From Metabacillus sediminilitoris (GTDB lineage: Bacteria; Bacillota; Bacilli; Bacillales; Bacillaceae), in contig NZ_CP046266.1 in assembly GCF_009720625.1 (NCBI RefSeq), positions 498,501 to 562,500 on the forward strand: a stretch of 64,000 nucleotides of DNA, read 5' to 3'. The first letter of the stretch is position 1, and every line of letters begins with the position of its first letter. The translations under genes were made by a program, and so were the position numbers. Of this stretch, positions 25,932-34,267 are shown piece after piece. Below the pieces are notes generated by a model. It was not told the origin of the DNA and did not search any database. It saw nothing but the letters and a program-made list of their open reading frames with translations.

Positions 25932-25959
25932 AAAAAGGAGTGGATAGCCACTCCTTTTT
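25932..25959. terminator. bidirectional terminator after yfhD
   Basis: Perfect 12-bp stem AAAAAGGAGTGG / CCACTCCTTTTT with loop ATAG. It ends the leftward yfhD unit. Confidence 0.9.
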
Positions 25960-25962
25960 AAT

Positions 25963-26151
25963 TTAACGATTTCTATTCGTACTTTGTCTTTGATTAGCGG
26001 CATTTGCTCGCGCTTGTGCTTCTAAATCTGCTTGATCAGCAAGCTCACGAGAAAATTCTTCGTCAACGCCATCTCTTTTTAAATTTTTAGGTACTTGAGG
26101 AAGTGATCCTTTATTTTTATCACGAGTTTTATGTTTGTGTCCACGACCCAT
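25963..26151 (-). CDS. yfhD: YfhD family small protein
   Basis: 62 residues, very hydrophilic: begins MGRGHKHKTRDKNKGSLPQ and contains DGVDEEFSRELADQADLEAQ, the signature of the Bacillaceae YfhD family. Function unknown; related small basic proteins accumulate in spores. It sits next to yfhE as in B. subtilis, which supports the identity. Confidence 0.88.
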   Translation of the reverse strand: MGRGHKHKTRDKNKGSLPQVPKNLKRDGVDEEFSRELADQADLEAQARANAANQRQSTNRNR

Positions 26152-26216
26152 GAAAAAAGCCCCCTTTTAATGTCTTTGAACATGTTGTTCAAGATTAGGA
26201 TGGCTTTTTTTCATGA
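26152..26216 (-). terminator. nested hairpin between yfhE and yfhD
   Basis: Outer arms ATGAAAAAAGCC / GGCTTTTTTTCAT surround an inner dyad TTGAACA / TGTTCAA. Read leftwards it follows yfhE, but the left arm also contains the start region of yfhD, so it could limit as well as end transcription. Confidence 0.55.
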
Positions 26217-26230
26217 ATTCATGTTGGAAG

Positions 26231-26359
26231 TTAGTGCCTATGTTTACTTATGTATCCACCAGCACGATCAGCATTTTTAAATTCTCTTGAATATGTCACT
26301 TCTTGCATGCTAGAAAGAGTACTCTTAATTCTGTCACGCTTCTTTTTTTCTGATGCCAA
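26231..26359 (-). CDS. yfhE: YfhE family small protein
   Basis: 42 residues, starting at TTG 26359 behind AAGGATG. Sequence MASEKKKRDRIKSTLSSMQE then VTYSREFKNADRAGGYISKH matches the YfhE family, short basic proteins of unknown function restricted to Bacillaceae. Adjacent to yfhD as in B. subtilis. Confidence 0.8.
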   Translation of the reverse strand: MASEKKKRDRIKSTLSSMQEVTYSREFKNADRAGGYISKHRH

Positions 26360-26443
26360 TGTAATCATCCTTCCAAATTATAGTATTCATTAATAGTTTT
26401 AACAAGGTGAAGTTGATTCATACTAAGTGAAGAGAAATAAAAA

Positions 26444-26466
26444 GGTGGGATCGTCATGATCCCACC
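26444..26466 (-). terminator. terminator of the GNAT gene
   Basis: Stem GGTGGGATC / GATCCCACC; on the - strand it is followed by TTTTTA. Confidence 0.85.
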
Positions 26467-26479
26467 AGCTGTAAAATAT

Positions 26480-27037
26480 TTAAGCTTCCTTAAGCTGATT
26501 TTCATCAGTTTCAGAAGAATTGTGATATGTGTAAAAAGTATAAAGGTCTTTTGTAATTTCAAATAAGTTAAATGAATCTTCTCCGTTGTTAATTTGTTCA
26601 AGCAAAGAAGCTCTAGATTCATTTGCATTAACAACGTAAGGCAGTTTTTCAGCTGCTTTTGTAGAGCGAATGTTTTGTTTGCGAATTCTTAAGAAGATTG
26701 TATCGATATTTAATTCATAAAATAGCTCATCGAAAAAAGCATCTTTAGCAAGCTTGTTATAGCCTTTTCCGTGATATGGTTTTCCTAGCCATGTTCCTAA
26801 AAAGCCGGCATTATCTTGAATATCAAACAAACTAATCGTACCGATTGGAGAGCCCCATTCATCTAAAATTGTACGTGAAATCAATTCACCACGTTCTTCG
26901 GCTTCAATGGTTTGTTTGGTTAAGAAAAGGTATTCCTCAAAAGAATTTGCTTTTTGGCGGACAAAAGGGAAGACATCAGGGTGAATCATGTGATCATAAA
27001 GAGCATGGCAATCGTGAATATCACGTTTTTTTAGCAT
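26480..27037 (-). CDS. GNAT-family N-acetyltransferase
   Basis: 185 residues. Starts MLKKRDIHDCHALYDHMIHPD and carries the acetyl-CoA loop region GTWLGKPYHGKGYNKLAKDA (Q/RxxGxG/A-like) and a RIRKQNIRSTKAAEKL stretch typical of RimJ-like GNATs acting on proteins or small amines. It is placed between yfhE and the amidohydrolase, where B. subtilis has neither gene. Its ribosome site is paired in a hairpin and preceded by a tRNA-like sequence, so it is a candidate for leader-mediated control. Acceptor unknown. Confidence 0.82.
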   Translation of the reverse strand: MLKKRDIHDCHALYDHMIHPDVFPFVRQKANSFEEYLFLTKQTIEAEERGELISRTILDEWGSPIGTISLFDIQDNAGFLGTWLGKPYHGKGYNKLAKDAFFDELFYELNIDTIFLRIRKQNIRSTKAAEKLPYVVNANESRASLLEQINNGEDSFNLFEITKDLYTFYTYHNSSETDENQLKEA

Positions 27038-27043
27038 TTGGAT

Positions 27044-27058
27044 CCCTCCAATAGAGGG
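27044..27058 (-). promoter_or_regulatory. hairpin sequestering the GNAT Shine-Dalgarno site
   Basis: Read on the - strand, CCCTC-TATTG-GAGGG folds so that the GGAGGG ribosome site (27044-27049, six bases before ATG) is in the stem. Confidence 0.55.
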
Positions 27059-27081
27059 CAGACTCCACGTGTAGCGTCTTA

Positions 27082-27137
27082 CCCACCCTCGAAATTTTTT
27101 ATGTTAGCTTATTACGTTCAAAAAATTTCGGGGTGGG
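27082..27137 (-). promoter_or_regulatory. 18-bp hairpin competing with the tRNA-like T-arm
   Basis: Arms 27082-27100 and 27120-27137 pair over 18 bp with a single bulged base, loop 19 nt. The arm 27120-27137 also contains the tRNA-like acceptor 3' strand and half the T-arm stem, so the two folds exclude each other. Confidence 0.6.
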
Positions 27138-27192
27138 AATCGAACCCACTAGAACCAGTAAAGCTGGTGGCGCACCATTTGCCTTCCCATTA
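27126..27192 (-). ncRNA. tRNA-like element (pseudo-tRNA or tRNA mimic) in the GNAT leader
   Basis: 67 nt on the - strand that map part by part on a tRNA: 5' acceptor TAATGGG, AA, D-arm GGC-AAATGGTGC-GCC with the GG of a D-loop, a 5-bp anticodon-like arm ACCAG-CTTTA-CTGGT whose loop has five rather than seven bases, variable TCTA, a perfect T-arm GTGGG-TTCGATT-CCCAC and 3' acceptor CCCGAAA. The acceptor stem pairs only in its inner four positions plus one outer pair, and no CCA follows. It cannot be a normal tRNA. Either a decayed tRNA gene, a scar of integration, or a regulatory mimic. Confidence 0.55.
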
Positions 27193-27496
27193 CTAGATTA
27201 AATTGTCTATTCAACTTGCTCCATGAAGTATAATACGTCAAAATCTAAAAAAAAGATACTCCTTTTTTGTCGAATTTCAAAAAAAATTTACCTATCGTAA
27301 TATAGCAGTTATTACGCTAGGAAGTCTGCCATTTCGATGTTATTTTTTCGGCAGAAAAAGTGGGAATATAGTCCGCTTGCCTAACCATTTAACGCGTTAC
27401 CTAACTATAGTAAAAGGTTTGTATTAAAAAGAGTAGACAAACCGTAGTAAAGAGTAGTTTCTAATACTAATATAATTTTATGGCAGAATTATTTTT

Positions 27497-28618
27497 TTAT
27501 GAATAGACTATTTCGCCATCTATCATTGTTATTTTTGGTTTAGCTAGATAATGGAAAGGATGGTAATTCCAAATAACGATATCAGCGTCTTTGCCAACCT
27601 CAATACTACCTACACGGTCGGCTATTCGTAAATTGCGAGCAGCAGCAATTGTAATCCCCTCTAAAGCTTTTTGTTCATTAAACCCTTCCCTTACAGCAAT
27701 TGAAGCACAAATATTTAAGTATTGAATAGGGGTGTAGGGATGGTCAGTTGTGATGGACACCTCGACACCTTTTTCAGATAGAGCTTGATAGGTTGACCAG
27801 CTTTTATTTTTAAGTTCAATTTTAGACTTTCTCGTTAATGTTGGCCCTATACAAACCTTAGCGTGCTTGCCTACTAATTCATCTGCAATTAAATGGCCCT
27901 CTGTACAATGTTCAATACGAAAATCTAGATTAAATTCCTCTGCAAATCGAATGGCACTCATCATATCATCAGCACGATGGGCATGAATGCGGACAGGAAT
28001 TTCACGACGGAGTGCCTTTTGGAGGGGAATCAAACGAAAGTCATCGAAATCCTTACTTTTTTTTGCTTTATAAAATGCTTCACGAAGCATTCCCATAATT
28101 CCCATTCTTGTAATCGATTCTTTATTTCCATGGCTGTGCACACGCTTTGGATTTTCCCCTAACGCAATTTTTAATCCAGCTGTTTCTTGGATTATCATTT
28201 TTGTGATGTTAGAGCCATGTGTTTTTATGACAGATGTTGTCCCGCCAATAACATTGGAACTTCCGGGCATAACATGAACAGTCGTAATACCGTATTTAAT
28301 GGCATCCTTAAAAGCAGGATCTAGAGGATGAACACCATCTATTGCTCGAATATGTGGAGTAAGTGGTTCAGTCGTTTCATTTGCATCATTCCCTGCCCAT
28401 CCAGTACCTTCGTCATATAAACCAAGATGTGTATGCACATCAATAAAGCCGGGAAATAAATGCAAATCATTACAATTAATGATAGTTGTGTTTTCAGGTA
28501 TCGTTAAATTTTTTCCTATGGCAGCGATCTTTCCATTCTCCACAAGTACATCAGTTTCATACTTAACCGCTGAAGTAACAGGATAAACCGTTGCTTGCCT
28601 AAAAATTGTTGATTTCAT
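27497..28618 (-). CDS. metal-dependent amidohydrolase
   Basis: 373 residues from ATG 28618, which has GGAG six bases upstream; ATG 28630 lies on that site. PGFIDVHTHLG gives the HxH metal pair, PVRIHAHRADD and FRIEHCTEG further histidines, and TTDHPYTP the late aspartate; C-terminal GSIEVGKDADIVIW is the usual beta-sandwich closure. Relatives include imidazolonepropionase-like hydrolases; one metal-bridging lysine is not evident. It lies between the GNAT and yfhF genes, both same strand. Substrate unknown. Confidence 0.85.
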   Translation of the reverse strand: MKSTIFRQATVYPVTSAVKYETDVLVENGKIAAIGKNLTIPENTTIINCNDLHLFPGFIDVHTHLGLYDEGTGWAGNDANETTEPLTPHIRAIDGVHPLDPAFKDAIKYGITTVHVMPGSSNVIGGTTSVIKTHGSNITKMIIQETAGLKIALGENPKRVHSHGNKESITRMGIMGMLREAFYKAKKSKDFDDFRLIPLQKALRREIPVRIHAHRADDMMSAIRFAEEFNLDFRIEHCTEGHLIADELVGKHAKVCIGPTLTRKSKIELKNKSWSTYQALSEKGVEVSITTDHPYTPIQYLNICASIAVREGFNEQKALEGITIAAARNLRIADRVGSIEVGKDADIVIWNYHPFHYLAKPKITMIDGEIVYS

Positions 28619-28680
28619 AGCTTTCTCCATTCAAAGTTTTTCACTGTGTGAAGCTGTTAATTTTCAAAAAAGTAACCGCT

Positions 28681-29586
28681 TCAATTAGAAGGTTGCAGTA
28701 AATGGTACAAGGCCTTTTCCAAAGTAGGATATGAAAATTGAAAATCATGGTTTAATGCCTTTTCTGGTACCACTTTTTGCCCTTCTAAAATCAGTATACT
28801 CATTTCCCCCAATAATGTTTTTATTGCAATTGAAGGAGCCGGAATCCAGTTTGGGCGATGAAGAATATGGCTAATTGTCTCACCGAATTCATCCATTTTT
28901 ACTGGGTTTGGTGCGGTTACATTTACTGGGCCAGTAATATCTGGTGTCTGTATGAGGTATTCAATTAGTCTTGCGACATCCTCGATATGTATCCATGACA
29001 CCCATTGCTGACCAGAGCCAAGTCTGCCGCCAGCAAAAAATTTGTAAGGTGTTATCATTTTAGGAAGTGCACGGTCTTTGCCTAAGACAAGACCGAATCT
29101 TGCAAATATAGTTCTAACATGTAAATCAGCCACTTTTTCAGCTTCTTTTTCCCAAGCCTTTACTGTATCAGCTAGAAAATCTGTTCCAATCTGTTGAGAT
29201 TCTTCGGTAAAAGTGTTTACTAATGATGTGCCATATATTCCAATAGCACTAGCATTAATGAACACGGCTGGCTTCTTATTTAGTTTATTGATAAATGAAT
29301 AGATGGCTCTTGTTGCCGACAATCTACTTTCAATAATTTCTTTTTTATTGCTCTCCGTCCAACGGGTATTTATCGATTTTCCAGCTAAATTTATAACAGC
29401 ATCAACACCTTCCAATGCATCTGCTGGAGTTGCTGAGTCTGATAGCCATTCGACATAATGTAAGTTTTTATTTGAAGATGTTTTTTTGTTTCTCGTTAAA
29501 ATAAACACATCATGGCCTTCATTTAAAAAATAGTGAGATAGCTGCTTACCGATAAAACCAGTACCACCAGCGATTGCAATTTTCAT
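28681..29586 (-). CDS. yfhF: TIGR01777-family NAD-dependent epimerase, YfhF
   Basis: 301 residues with an AAGGAGTG site. N-terminal Rossmann motif IAGGTGFIGKQLSHYF, central VINLAGKSINTRWTE, ASAIGIYG, and C-terminal DUF1731 part (GEMSILILEGQKVVPEKAL). This is the SulA/YfhF epimerase family of unknown substrate. In B. subtilis recX is the next gene; here recX lies 15.6 kb away beyond the accessory island. Confidence 0.88.
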   Translation of the reverse strand: MKIAIAGGTGFIGKQLSHYFLNEGHDVFILTRNKKTSSNKNLHYVEWLSDSATPADALEGVDAVINLAGKSINTRWTESNKKEIIESRLSATRAIYSFINKLNKKPAVFINASAIGIYGTSLVNTFTEESQQIGTDFLADTVKAWEKEAEKVADLHVRTIFARFGLVLGKDRALPKMITPYKFFAGGRLGSGQQWVSWIHIEDVARLIEYLIQTPDITGPVNVTAPNPVKMDEFGETISHILHRPNWIPAPSIAIKTLLGEMSILILEGQKVVPEKALNHDFQFSYPTLEKALYHLLQPSN

Positions 29587-29670
29587 GATCGTTCACTCCT
29601 TAAGGATTAATCTATTTTTCACTTATGAATGCAGAATAGAAGGGGGCCTTTCCCAGTTAGCAGGTCGTTT

Positions 29671-29790
29671 TATCAGCGAACGCTGATATATTTTAGATTT
29701 CGCTGATATATTTCCGAATTTCGCTGATATATCAAAATTTTCGCTGATATAATGAAAAAATCGCTGATATTTCTTTGATATTGCTGTTTA
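29671..29790 (+). repeat. 20-bp-period array A (CGCTGATAT motif) at left island edge
   Basis: Begins with the palindrome TATCAGCGAACGCTGATA (29671-29688) then CGCTGATAT at 29681, 29701, 29722, 29742 and 29762, separated by 11-12 variable AT-rich bases, with a decayed copy near 29782. Its first 24 bases (29671-29694) are identical to 45012-45035. Confidence 0.85.
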
Positions 29791-29843
29791 TTAACGTGCA
29801 GTCATCCCCTAGATAGAAGGTGAGAGATAACTGCCCATAAAAT
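29791..29843 (+). repeat. degenerate copy of the ACGGGCAGT hairpin element
   Basis: TTAACGTGCAGT ... GAGATAACTGCCCATAAA, matching the outer arms of the element at 34275-34351 with two changed bases and a shortened inside. Directly after array A. Confidence 0.55.
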
Positions 29844-29860
29844 CTATTTATGACAGCATT

Positions 29861-31039
29861 TTAGCCGCCAATATTGATTTGTTTATTATCCCAAACCTTG
29901 AAATTTGTAATTTGGCTGTTTGAATAGATCCCGAATTTCCCGTTCACAAATGTATTATCAGATATCGTAAAATCTTTTAAGAGATGGTTTGAGATATTGT
30001 TTGTAATGGCAACAATCGAAGACTGCTTATAGTTTCCCTTGATTCCATTTTCAAGGTGATTTCCAACTATTTTGATATGACTAGCGTTGGCTATATCAAT
30101 AATTCTCCCGAAATTGCCAATCCCGCTTATTTTATTGTTTTCGATCGTTGTGTTGTCTGCATATACCGAGATCGCAGCCCACATATCATATTTTCGATTT
30201 GATGAATAGGTCGTATAATAATTATTTTCATCAAAGCCATTATAGATTTTATTTTCTTTTATAAGAACTCCTGGGGATTGGATCTTAATGGCTCGTTTAT
30301 AATTATAATGAAAGGTATTGTTCAGAATTTGAGCATCAACTGGTTCTTCAAACCCTTGTATGACAATGCCATCTCCATCATCTTTTGGACCTATTTTTGT
30401 AAAGGTTGAGTTGCTGATTTTTATATGTTTACTTGTTTTTTGTTTTGCATTTGCTGGGCTTATTAATATCCCTCTTGCGATAAGATGATCCCAGCCTTTT
30501 ACCGGGTTCTTTGCCATAACATTTTGGATCTTATTCTTTTCTAAGGTAATATGTTTTGTTCCGCCTTCAATTCTAATCGCACTGACTGTTAATCGGTTTA
30601 ACTCAGGGTCATCCGGTTGTGTAAAGTTATGAATACGACTATTCGTAATTTCAATATCAGCGGATCCATTAGCAATTGTCAATCCTCGTAATGATAAAAA
30701 ATTTCCATTTATCGTTAAGTTATCAATGGAAATATTCCTTCCTTTAATTTTAAAAACAGTTAACATGTCTGAAGCTGCTTTTATGCTCGCATTTTTCCCA
30801 TCGATTTCTGTATGATCTCCAATATGTAATTCCTTTGTGATTTTATATTCGCCTTCAGGAAAATAAATTTTATGGTTAGCACCTTGCTGTAACGCCCTCT
30901 GTATGGCTTTTGTATCATCAACAACCCCGTCACCAACAGCTCCATAATCTTTGACGTTAATTACACTGAAATTGAGCTTAACCAAAATAACCAAAACGAC
31001 GAACAAGAGTGCAAAAATAGTTAATTTTTTTTTCACCAT
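29861..31039 (-). CDS. secreted right-handed beta-helix protein (pectate-lyase-like)
   Basis: 392 residues; ATG 31039 or GTG 31036 after AAGGAG. N-terminal signal/anchor helix (~5-24), then VKDYGAVGDGVVDDTKAIQRAL, the hallmark of the pectate_lyase_3/phage tail-spike-type beta helix, followed by many repeating N/I/T-rich coils (ITNSRIHNF, ISNSTFTKIG, IENNKISGIGNF). Such proteins bind, cleave or epimerise polysaccharides outside the cell. Close to a hyaluronan operon, so a role in capsule processing is possible but not shown. First gene of the accessory island. Confidence 0.8.
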   Translation of the reverse strand: MVKKKLTIFALLFVVLVILVKLNFSVINVKDYGAVGDGVVDDTKAIQRALQQGANHKIYFPEGEYKITKELHIGDHTEIDGKNASIKAASDMLTVFKIKGRNISIDNLTINGNFLSLRGLTIANGSADIEITNSRIHNFTQPDDPELNRLTVSAIRIEGGTKHITLEKNKIQNVMAKNPVKGWDHLIARGILISPANAKQKTSKHIKISNSTFTKIGPKDDGDGIVIQGFEEPVDAQILNNTFHYNYKRAIKIQSPGVLIKENKIYNGFDENNYYTTYSSNRKYDMWAAISVYADNTTIENNKISGIGNFGRIIDIANASHIKIVGNHLENGIKGNYKQSSIVAITNNISNHLLKDFTISDNTFVNGKFGIYSNSQITNFKVWDNKQINIGG

Positions 31040-31500
31040 GAAACTCCTTTTCTTATTTAATACTTTTAATAGTATTCTACATTTCTATTAATACCCTTAT
31101 AGATAAATGATTTCATAATTTGTGCTGAAATATTGTCCTTCTTCTAAATTTTTAGGATGATTTCCTTACATTGTTTCTCTTGATTTTAATATTTGGGATG
31201 CAGTGATAAATATATTTGTCTATTTCTAAGTATTCTGATGCATATTAAAAAGTTATTAAAAAAAAGAAAATTATTTTTGGCAAAAGCATAAGACCTTTTG
31301 ATTAAATTTTCCTTTCAATAGTTGTTTAGGAAAATTAACATAGCGGCTCGATGCAAATGATAGAGTGATTATCTAAAATTTTATGAATAAATTGTCCCTT
31401 TTATGAATCCAAGACAAAAGACTACTTTTCATAAAATGACCCCATCTTTAGAAGTAATTGAATTAAAATGATGTTGAACTTTGAAGAAGGAGGAAAATGA
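31040..31500. other. intergenic region between divergent surface genes
   Basis: 460 bp, AT-rich, holds the divergent promoters of the beta-helix and acyltransferase genes. Two similar words TTTTATGAAT at about 31379 and 31399 are seen; nothing else is supportable. Confidence 0.35.
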
Positions 31501-32625
31501 ATGTCTAATATAACTACTATTCATCCCAGCCAAAAAAATAAGAAATATATTTATGAAATTCATTTTTTACGTGCCTTTGCTTGTCTTGCAGTTGTTGGTG
31601 TACATGTTTCAGCTACAAATTATGGGATGAATGAAGACACATGGAATTGGTTTACTTATTTTCTAAATCAAATTGGCCGATTTGGCACCCCGATTTTCGC
31701 TGTTATTAGTGGGTTTCTTCTTTTCTATCAAGTGAAAAGAAGAGGTTTTGAGTTAGGGCATTTCTTTCAATCTCGTTTAACAAAGATTTTATTTCCATTC
31801 CTTATTTGGAGCTTGGCCTACAGACTTCTTCTATACGTGTATGATAATCAATCACTCGGTGATCTTGGAGCGGAAGTCTTGAAAATTGTTACCGGAAATT
31901 CTTTTTATCACCTATATTTTGTAGTGATTGTTATCCAATTCTATTTTATCTTTCCTTTTCTGCAAAAGATTTTTCGAACCCAGACCTTTTTGCTGATCCT
32001 GACATTTGTTTCGTTGTTAATAAGCTATAATCTTTATGGCTTTAATCCAGGTTTAGAAGGACCGCTAGGGGAATTTTTAGCTAGTAAATCATTTATGCCT
32101 ATCTGGATCTTTTACTTTGCTTTTGGCGGTTTTCTCGCTTACTTTTGGGATGAAATTGTCCAATTTGCCACAAAGCGTCCATGGAAAATGCTTGTGTTAG
32201 CTTTGATTCTTTCAGCTGGTGCAGTTGTGGAGTATACGATAAATGGTTATGTTGCAAATAATAGACCGTCAAATTTGATCAATATACCATTGCTTTGTAT
32301 TGCTGTGATTGGAATGTATCCGTTGCTTTCTAAATGGAATGTTTTAAAGAAGCCTTTAACATTAATTGGACAATACTCAATGGGTATCTACTTGATTCAC
32401 CCTATGATCTTATATCTGTTTGCAAGACATTTACCAGAACAATATTGGCATGTAAATTACGTACCCGCTATGTTTATAGCTGTTATGCTCATTGCAGTCA
32501 TTTTTATTCGAGTCGTTCAAATGATCCCATTTAGTAGTTTTGTGATCCCGGTGCCCAAAATCAAAAAGGTAAAGAATGTTTCACCGCCAGAAGAAGGGAA
32601 CCTGGAAAAAAAACAGCTTGCCTAA
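31501..32625 (+). CDS. membrane acyltransferase (acyltransferase-3 family)
   Basis: 374 residues, about ten membrane helices. N-terminal EIHFLRAFACLAVVGVHVS contains the catalytic-type histidine of the family; RFGTPIFAVISGFLLF and the C-terminal IGQYSMGIYLIHPMILYL are typical. Members transfer acetyl or succinyl groups to extracellular glycans (IcaC, OatA membrane part, YkrP/YfiQ in Bacillus). Likely decorates a surface polysaccharide. Good AGGAGGA site; own terminator. Confidence 0.88.
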   Translation: MSNITTIHPSQKNKKYIYEIHFLRAFACLAVVGVHVSATNYGMNEDTWNWFTYFLNQIGRFGTPIFAVISGFLLFYQVKRRGFELGHFFQSRLTKILFPFLIWSLAYRLLLYVYDNQSLGDLGAEVLKIVTGNSFYHLYFVVIVIQFYFIFPFLQKIFRTQTFLLILTFVSLLISYNLYGFNPGLEGPLGEFLASKSFMPIWIFYFAFGGFLAYFWDEIVQFATKRPWKMLVLALILSAGAVVEYTINGYVANNRPSNLINIPLLCIAVIGMYPLLSKWNVLKKPLTLIGQYSMGIYLIHPMILYLFARHLPEQYWHVNYVPAMFIAVMLIAVIFIRVVQMIPFSSFVIPVPKIKKVKNVSPPEEGNLEKKQLA

Positions 32626-32696
32626 TTTATACAAGGTGAGAGGAGATAAAAGATTCATCATTTCATTTGAATTTGCATATAAATATCGAGGAAAAT

Positions 32697-32730
32697 AAAA
32701 TAGGTACCCTTTTGGTACCTATTTTATTTT
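32697..32730. terminator. terminator after the acyltransferase gene
   Basis: Perfect 12-bp stem AAAATAGGTACC / GGTACCTATTTT, 5-nt loop, T-rich on the + side. Confidence 0.9.
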
Positions 32731-32955
32731 CTGTAATTTTAATCTTGATAGTACCTAAGTGATAATATTTCTTTACATCTTAGTAAAAATGAACAAGAAA
32801 TGACCGATATAGTAAGTGAGAAAGACTCATAGAATGATGAATAAATATTTTAGTTCATTTACACTTATTAAAAATATGTTTAACATAGTCGTTTTTCGTT
32901 TAATAATTACGTAATACTATTAGTAAAAGACACCAAAAAGAAAGCAGGAAATTAT

Positions 32956-33072
32956 ATGGCGACATTTATGGAAATTTTCCATTTTATTTTTACTTGGATG
33001 CATATTTTTGTATTAATTATAGGTTGCGTTTTCATCTATTATCAAATTTTCGCAAAAAGCAAAAAATCTTAA
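32956..33072 (+). CDS. possible 38-residue membrane peptide
   Basis: ATG 32956 follows AGCAGGAA. Product MATFMEIFHFIFTWMHIFV continues as one hydrophobic span (LIIGCVFIYY) and ends in a basic tail FAKSKKS, a normal orientation signal for a single-pass peptide with N-out. It converges with the glycosyltransferase gene, overlapping its end by 4 bp. No family recognised. Confidence 0.4.
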   Translation: MATFMEIFHFIFTWMHIFVLIIGCVFIYYQIFAKSKKS

Positions 33073-34235
33073 AGACTGTAGTAAAGACGGGAAAAGATAT
33101 GATCAATATATTGAACACGCTTGTTTATTGTCCGTTTTGTCATTCTATTGAAAATAAACTCAGCAACCTCTTCACAACTATTTATCTCAATATCGCTAAG
33201 GAAAAGGTGCATTGATTTTCTTATATCAAATAATGCAATAGGATTATTGAGCACTGACAATATTTGTTCTTCTATTAACATATTATTGTTTAATTTTCTT
33301 ACTAGTCCACGTTTAGCAAGGTAGTCCATATTTACTTCTTCCTGTCCTGGAAGTACAGAATGGATGAAAATAGGAAGTTTCTTTTTAATGGCTTCGCTAA
33401 TTGTAACACCACCAGGTTTTGTAATAAGGGCATCTGCCCAGTTGTATAAATGATTCATTTGTTCAGGGCTTGTAATATAAGAAAAAGGTTTAATTGAATC
33501 GCTATTTAAAGAATCAATCTCCTCATACAATTTGCTGTTTGAACCACATAGGACACGATATTCAACTAATTTGCTATCTACACAATCCTTGAGGGAAGAT
33601 AGCTGTTTTCCGAGCCCCAAGCTGCCTCCAGCAACTAGAATATGAACTTTCTCTTTTTCCGACTTTTCCTTTTTTCGTTTTAAAAATTTATCGTTTGTCA
33701 CAATTCCCGTAATTAGAATGTTTTCCTCAGGAATAGAGGCCTTTATCAATTGCTCCTTTGTATCTTTGGAAGGAACTAAGTGCATATCAATATGCGTTTT
33801 ACCCCATAAATCATTTATGAAAAAATCAGTATATACATTTACAACAGGAATTTTACATACACCGTATTCTTTAAGTTTATTGACGAGAAAAGAAGGGAAG
33901 CTATGTGTACAAATAATTAAATCGGGCTGTTTCTGCTCGATCAGCTGCTCCATTTTCTCTAAAAAGATTGCTTCATATGTTGATTGAAGAATTTTTGACT
34001 CCTTGTTAAAAAATTGATTGTAAAAAGTACTATATACGGAGGGGATATTATTAATCCAATTTAAATACAAGTGAGATATAAATTTTTCGATCCCCGAATT
34101 CATATAGCTTAAAAAATCTACCTTTTCACATTGCATATAAGGGTCATGTTTTTTTAATGATTCCATTAGTGCATTAGAACTTCGGTGATGACCAGATTCC
34201 ATTGTAAAAAGAGGTAATAACAATATCTTTTTCAT
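33069..34235 (-). CDS. MGDG-synthase-like glycosyltransferase (GT28, UgtP type)
   Basis: 388 residues after a GGAGGATAA-type site. N-terminal MGDG_synth domain with LLLPLFTMESGHHRSSNALM, where GHHRSS is the family signature, and C-terminal nucleotide-sugar domain with VAGGSLGLGKQL and the GPGG-like TKPGGVTISEA and PGQEEVNMD motifs. Relatives transfer glucose or galactose to diacylglycerol, or act on peptidoglycan precursors. In the island it may make a glycolipid for envelope or capsule anchoring. UgtP itself is normally elsewhere; substrate not certain. Confidence 0.83.
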   Translation of the reverse strand: MKKILLLPLFTMESGHHRSSNALMESLKKHDPYMQCEKVDFLSYMNSGIEKFISHLYLNWINNIPSVYSTFYNQFFNKESKILQSTYEAIFLEKMEQLIEQKQPDLIICTHSFPSFLVNKLKEYGVCKIPVVNVYTDFFINDLWGKTHIDMHLVPSKDTKEQLIKASIPEENILITGIVTNDKFLKRKKEKSEKEKVHILVAGGSLGLGKQLSSLKDCVDSKLVEYRVLCGSNSKLYEEIDSLNSDSIKPFSYITSPEQMNHLYNWADALITKPGGVTISEAIKKKLPIFIHSVLPGQEEVNMDYLAKRGLVRKLNNNMLIEEQILSVLNNPIALFDIRKSMHLFLSDIEINSCEEVAEFIFNRMTKRTINKRVQYIDHIFSRLYYSL

Positions 34236-34267
34236 ATTTATCCTCCACCATCATTATTGTTAATTTA

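Noticed and set aside
27126-27192. Functional tRNA gene
   Set aside because: Acceptor stem pairs in only part, anticodon loop has five bases, and no CCA or discriminator fits.
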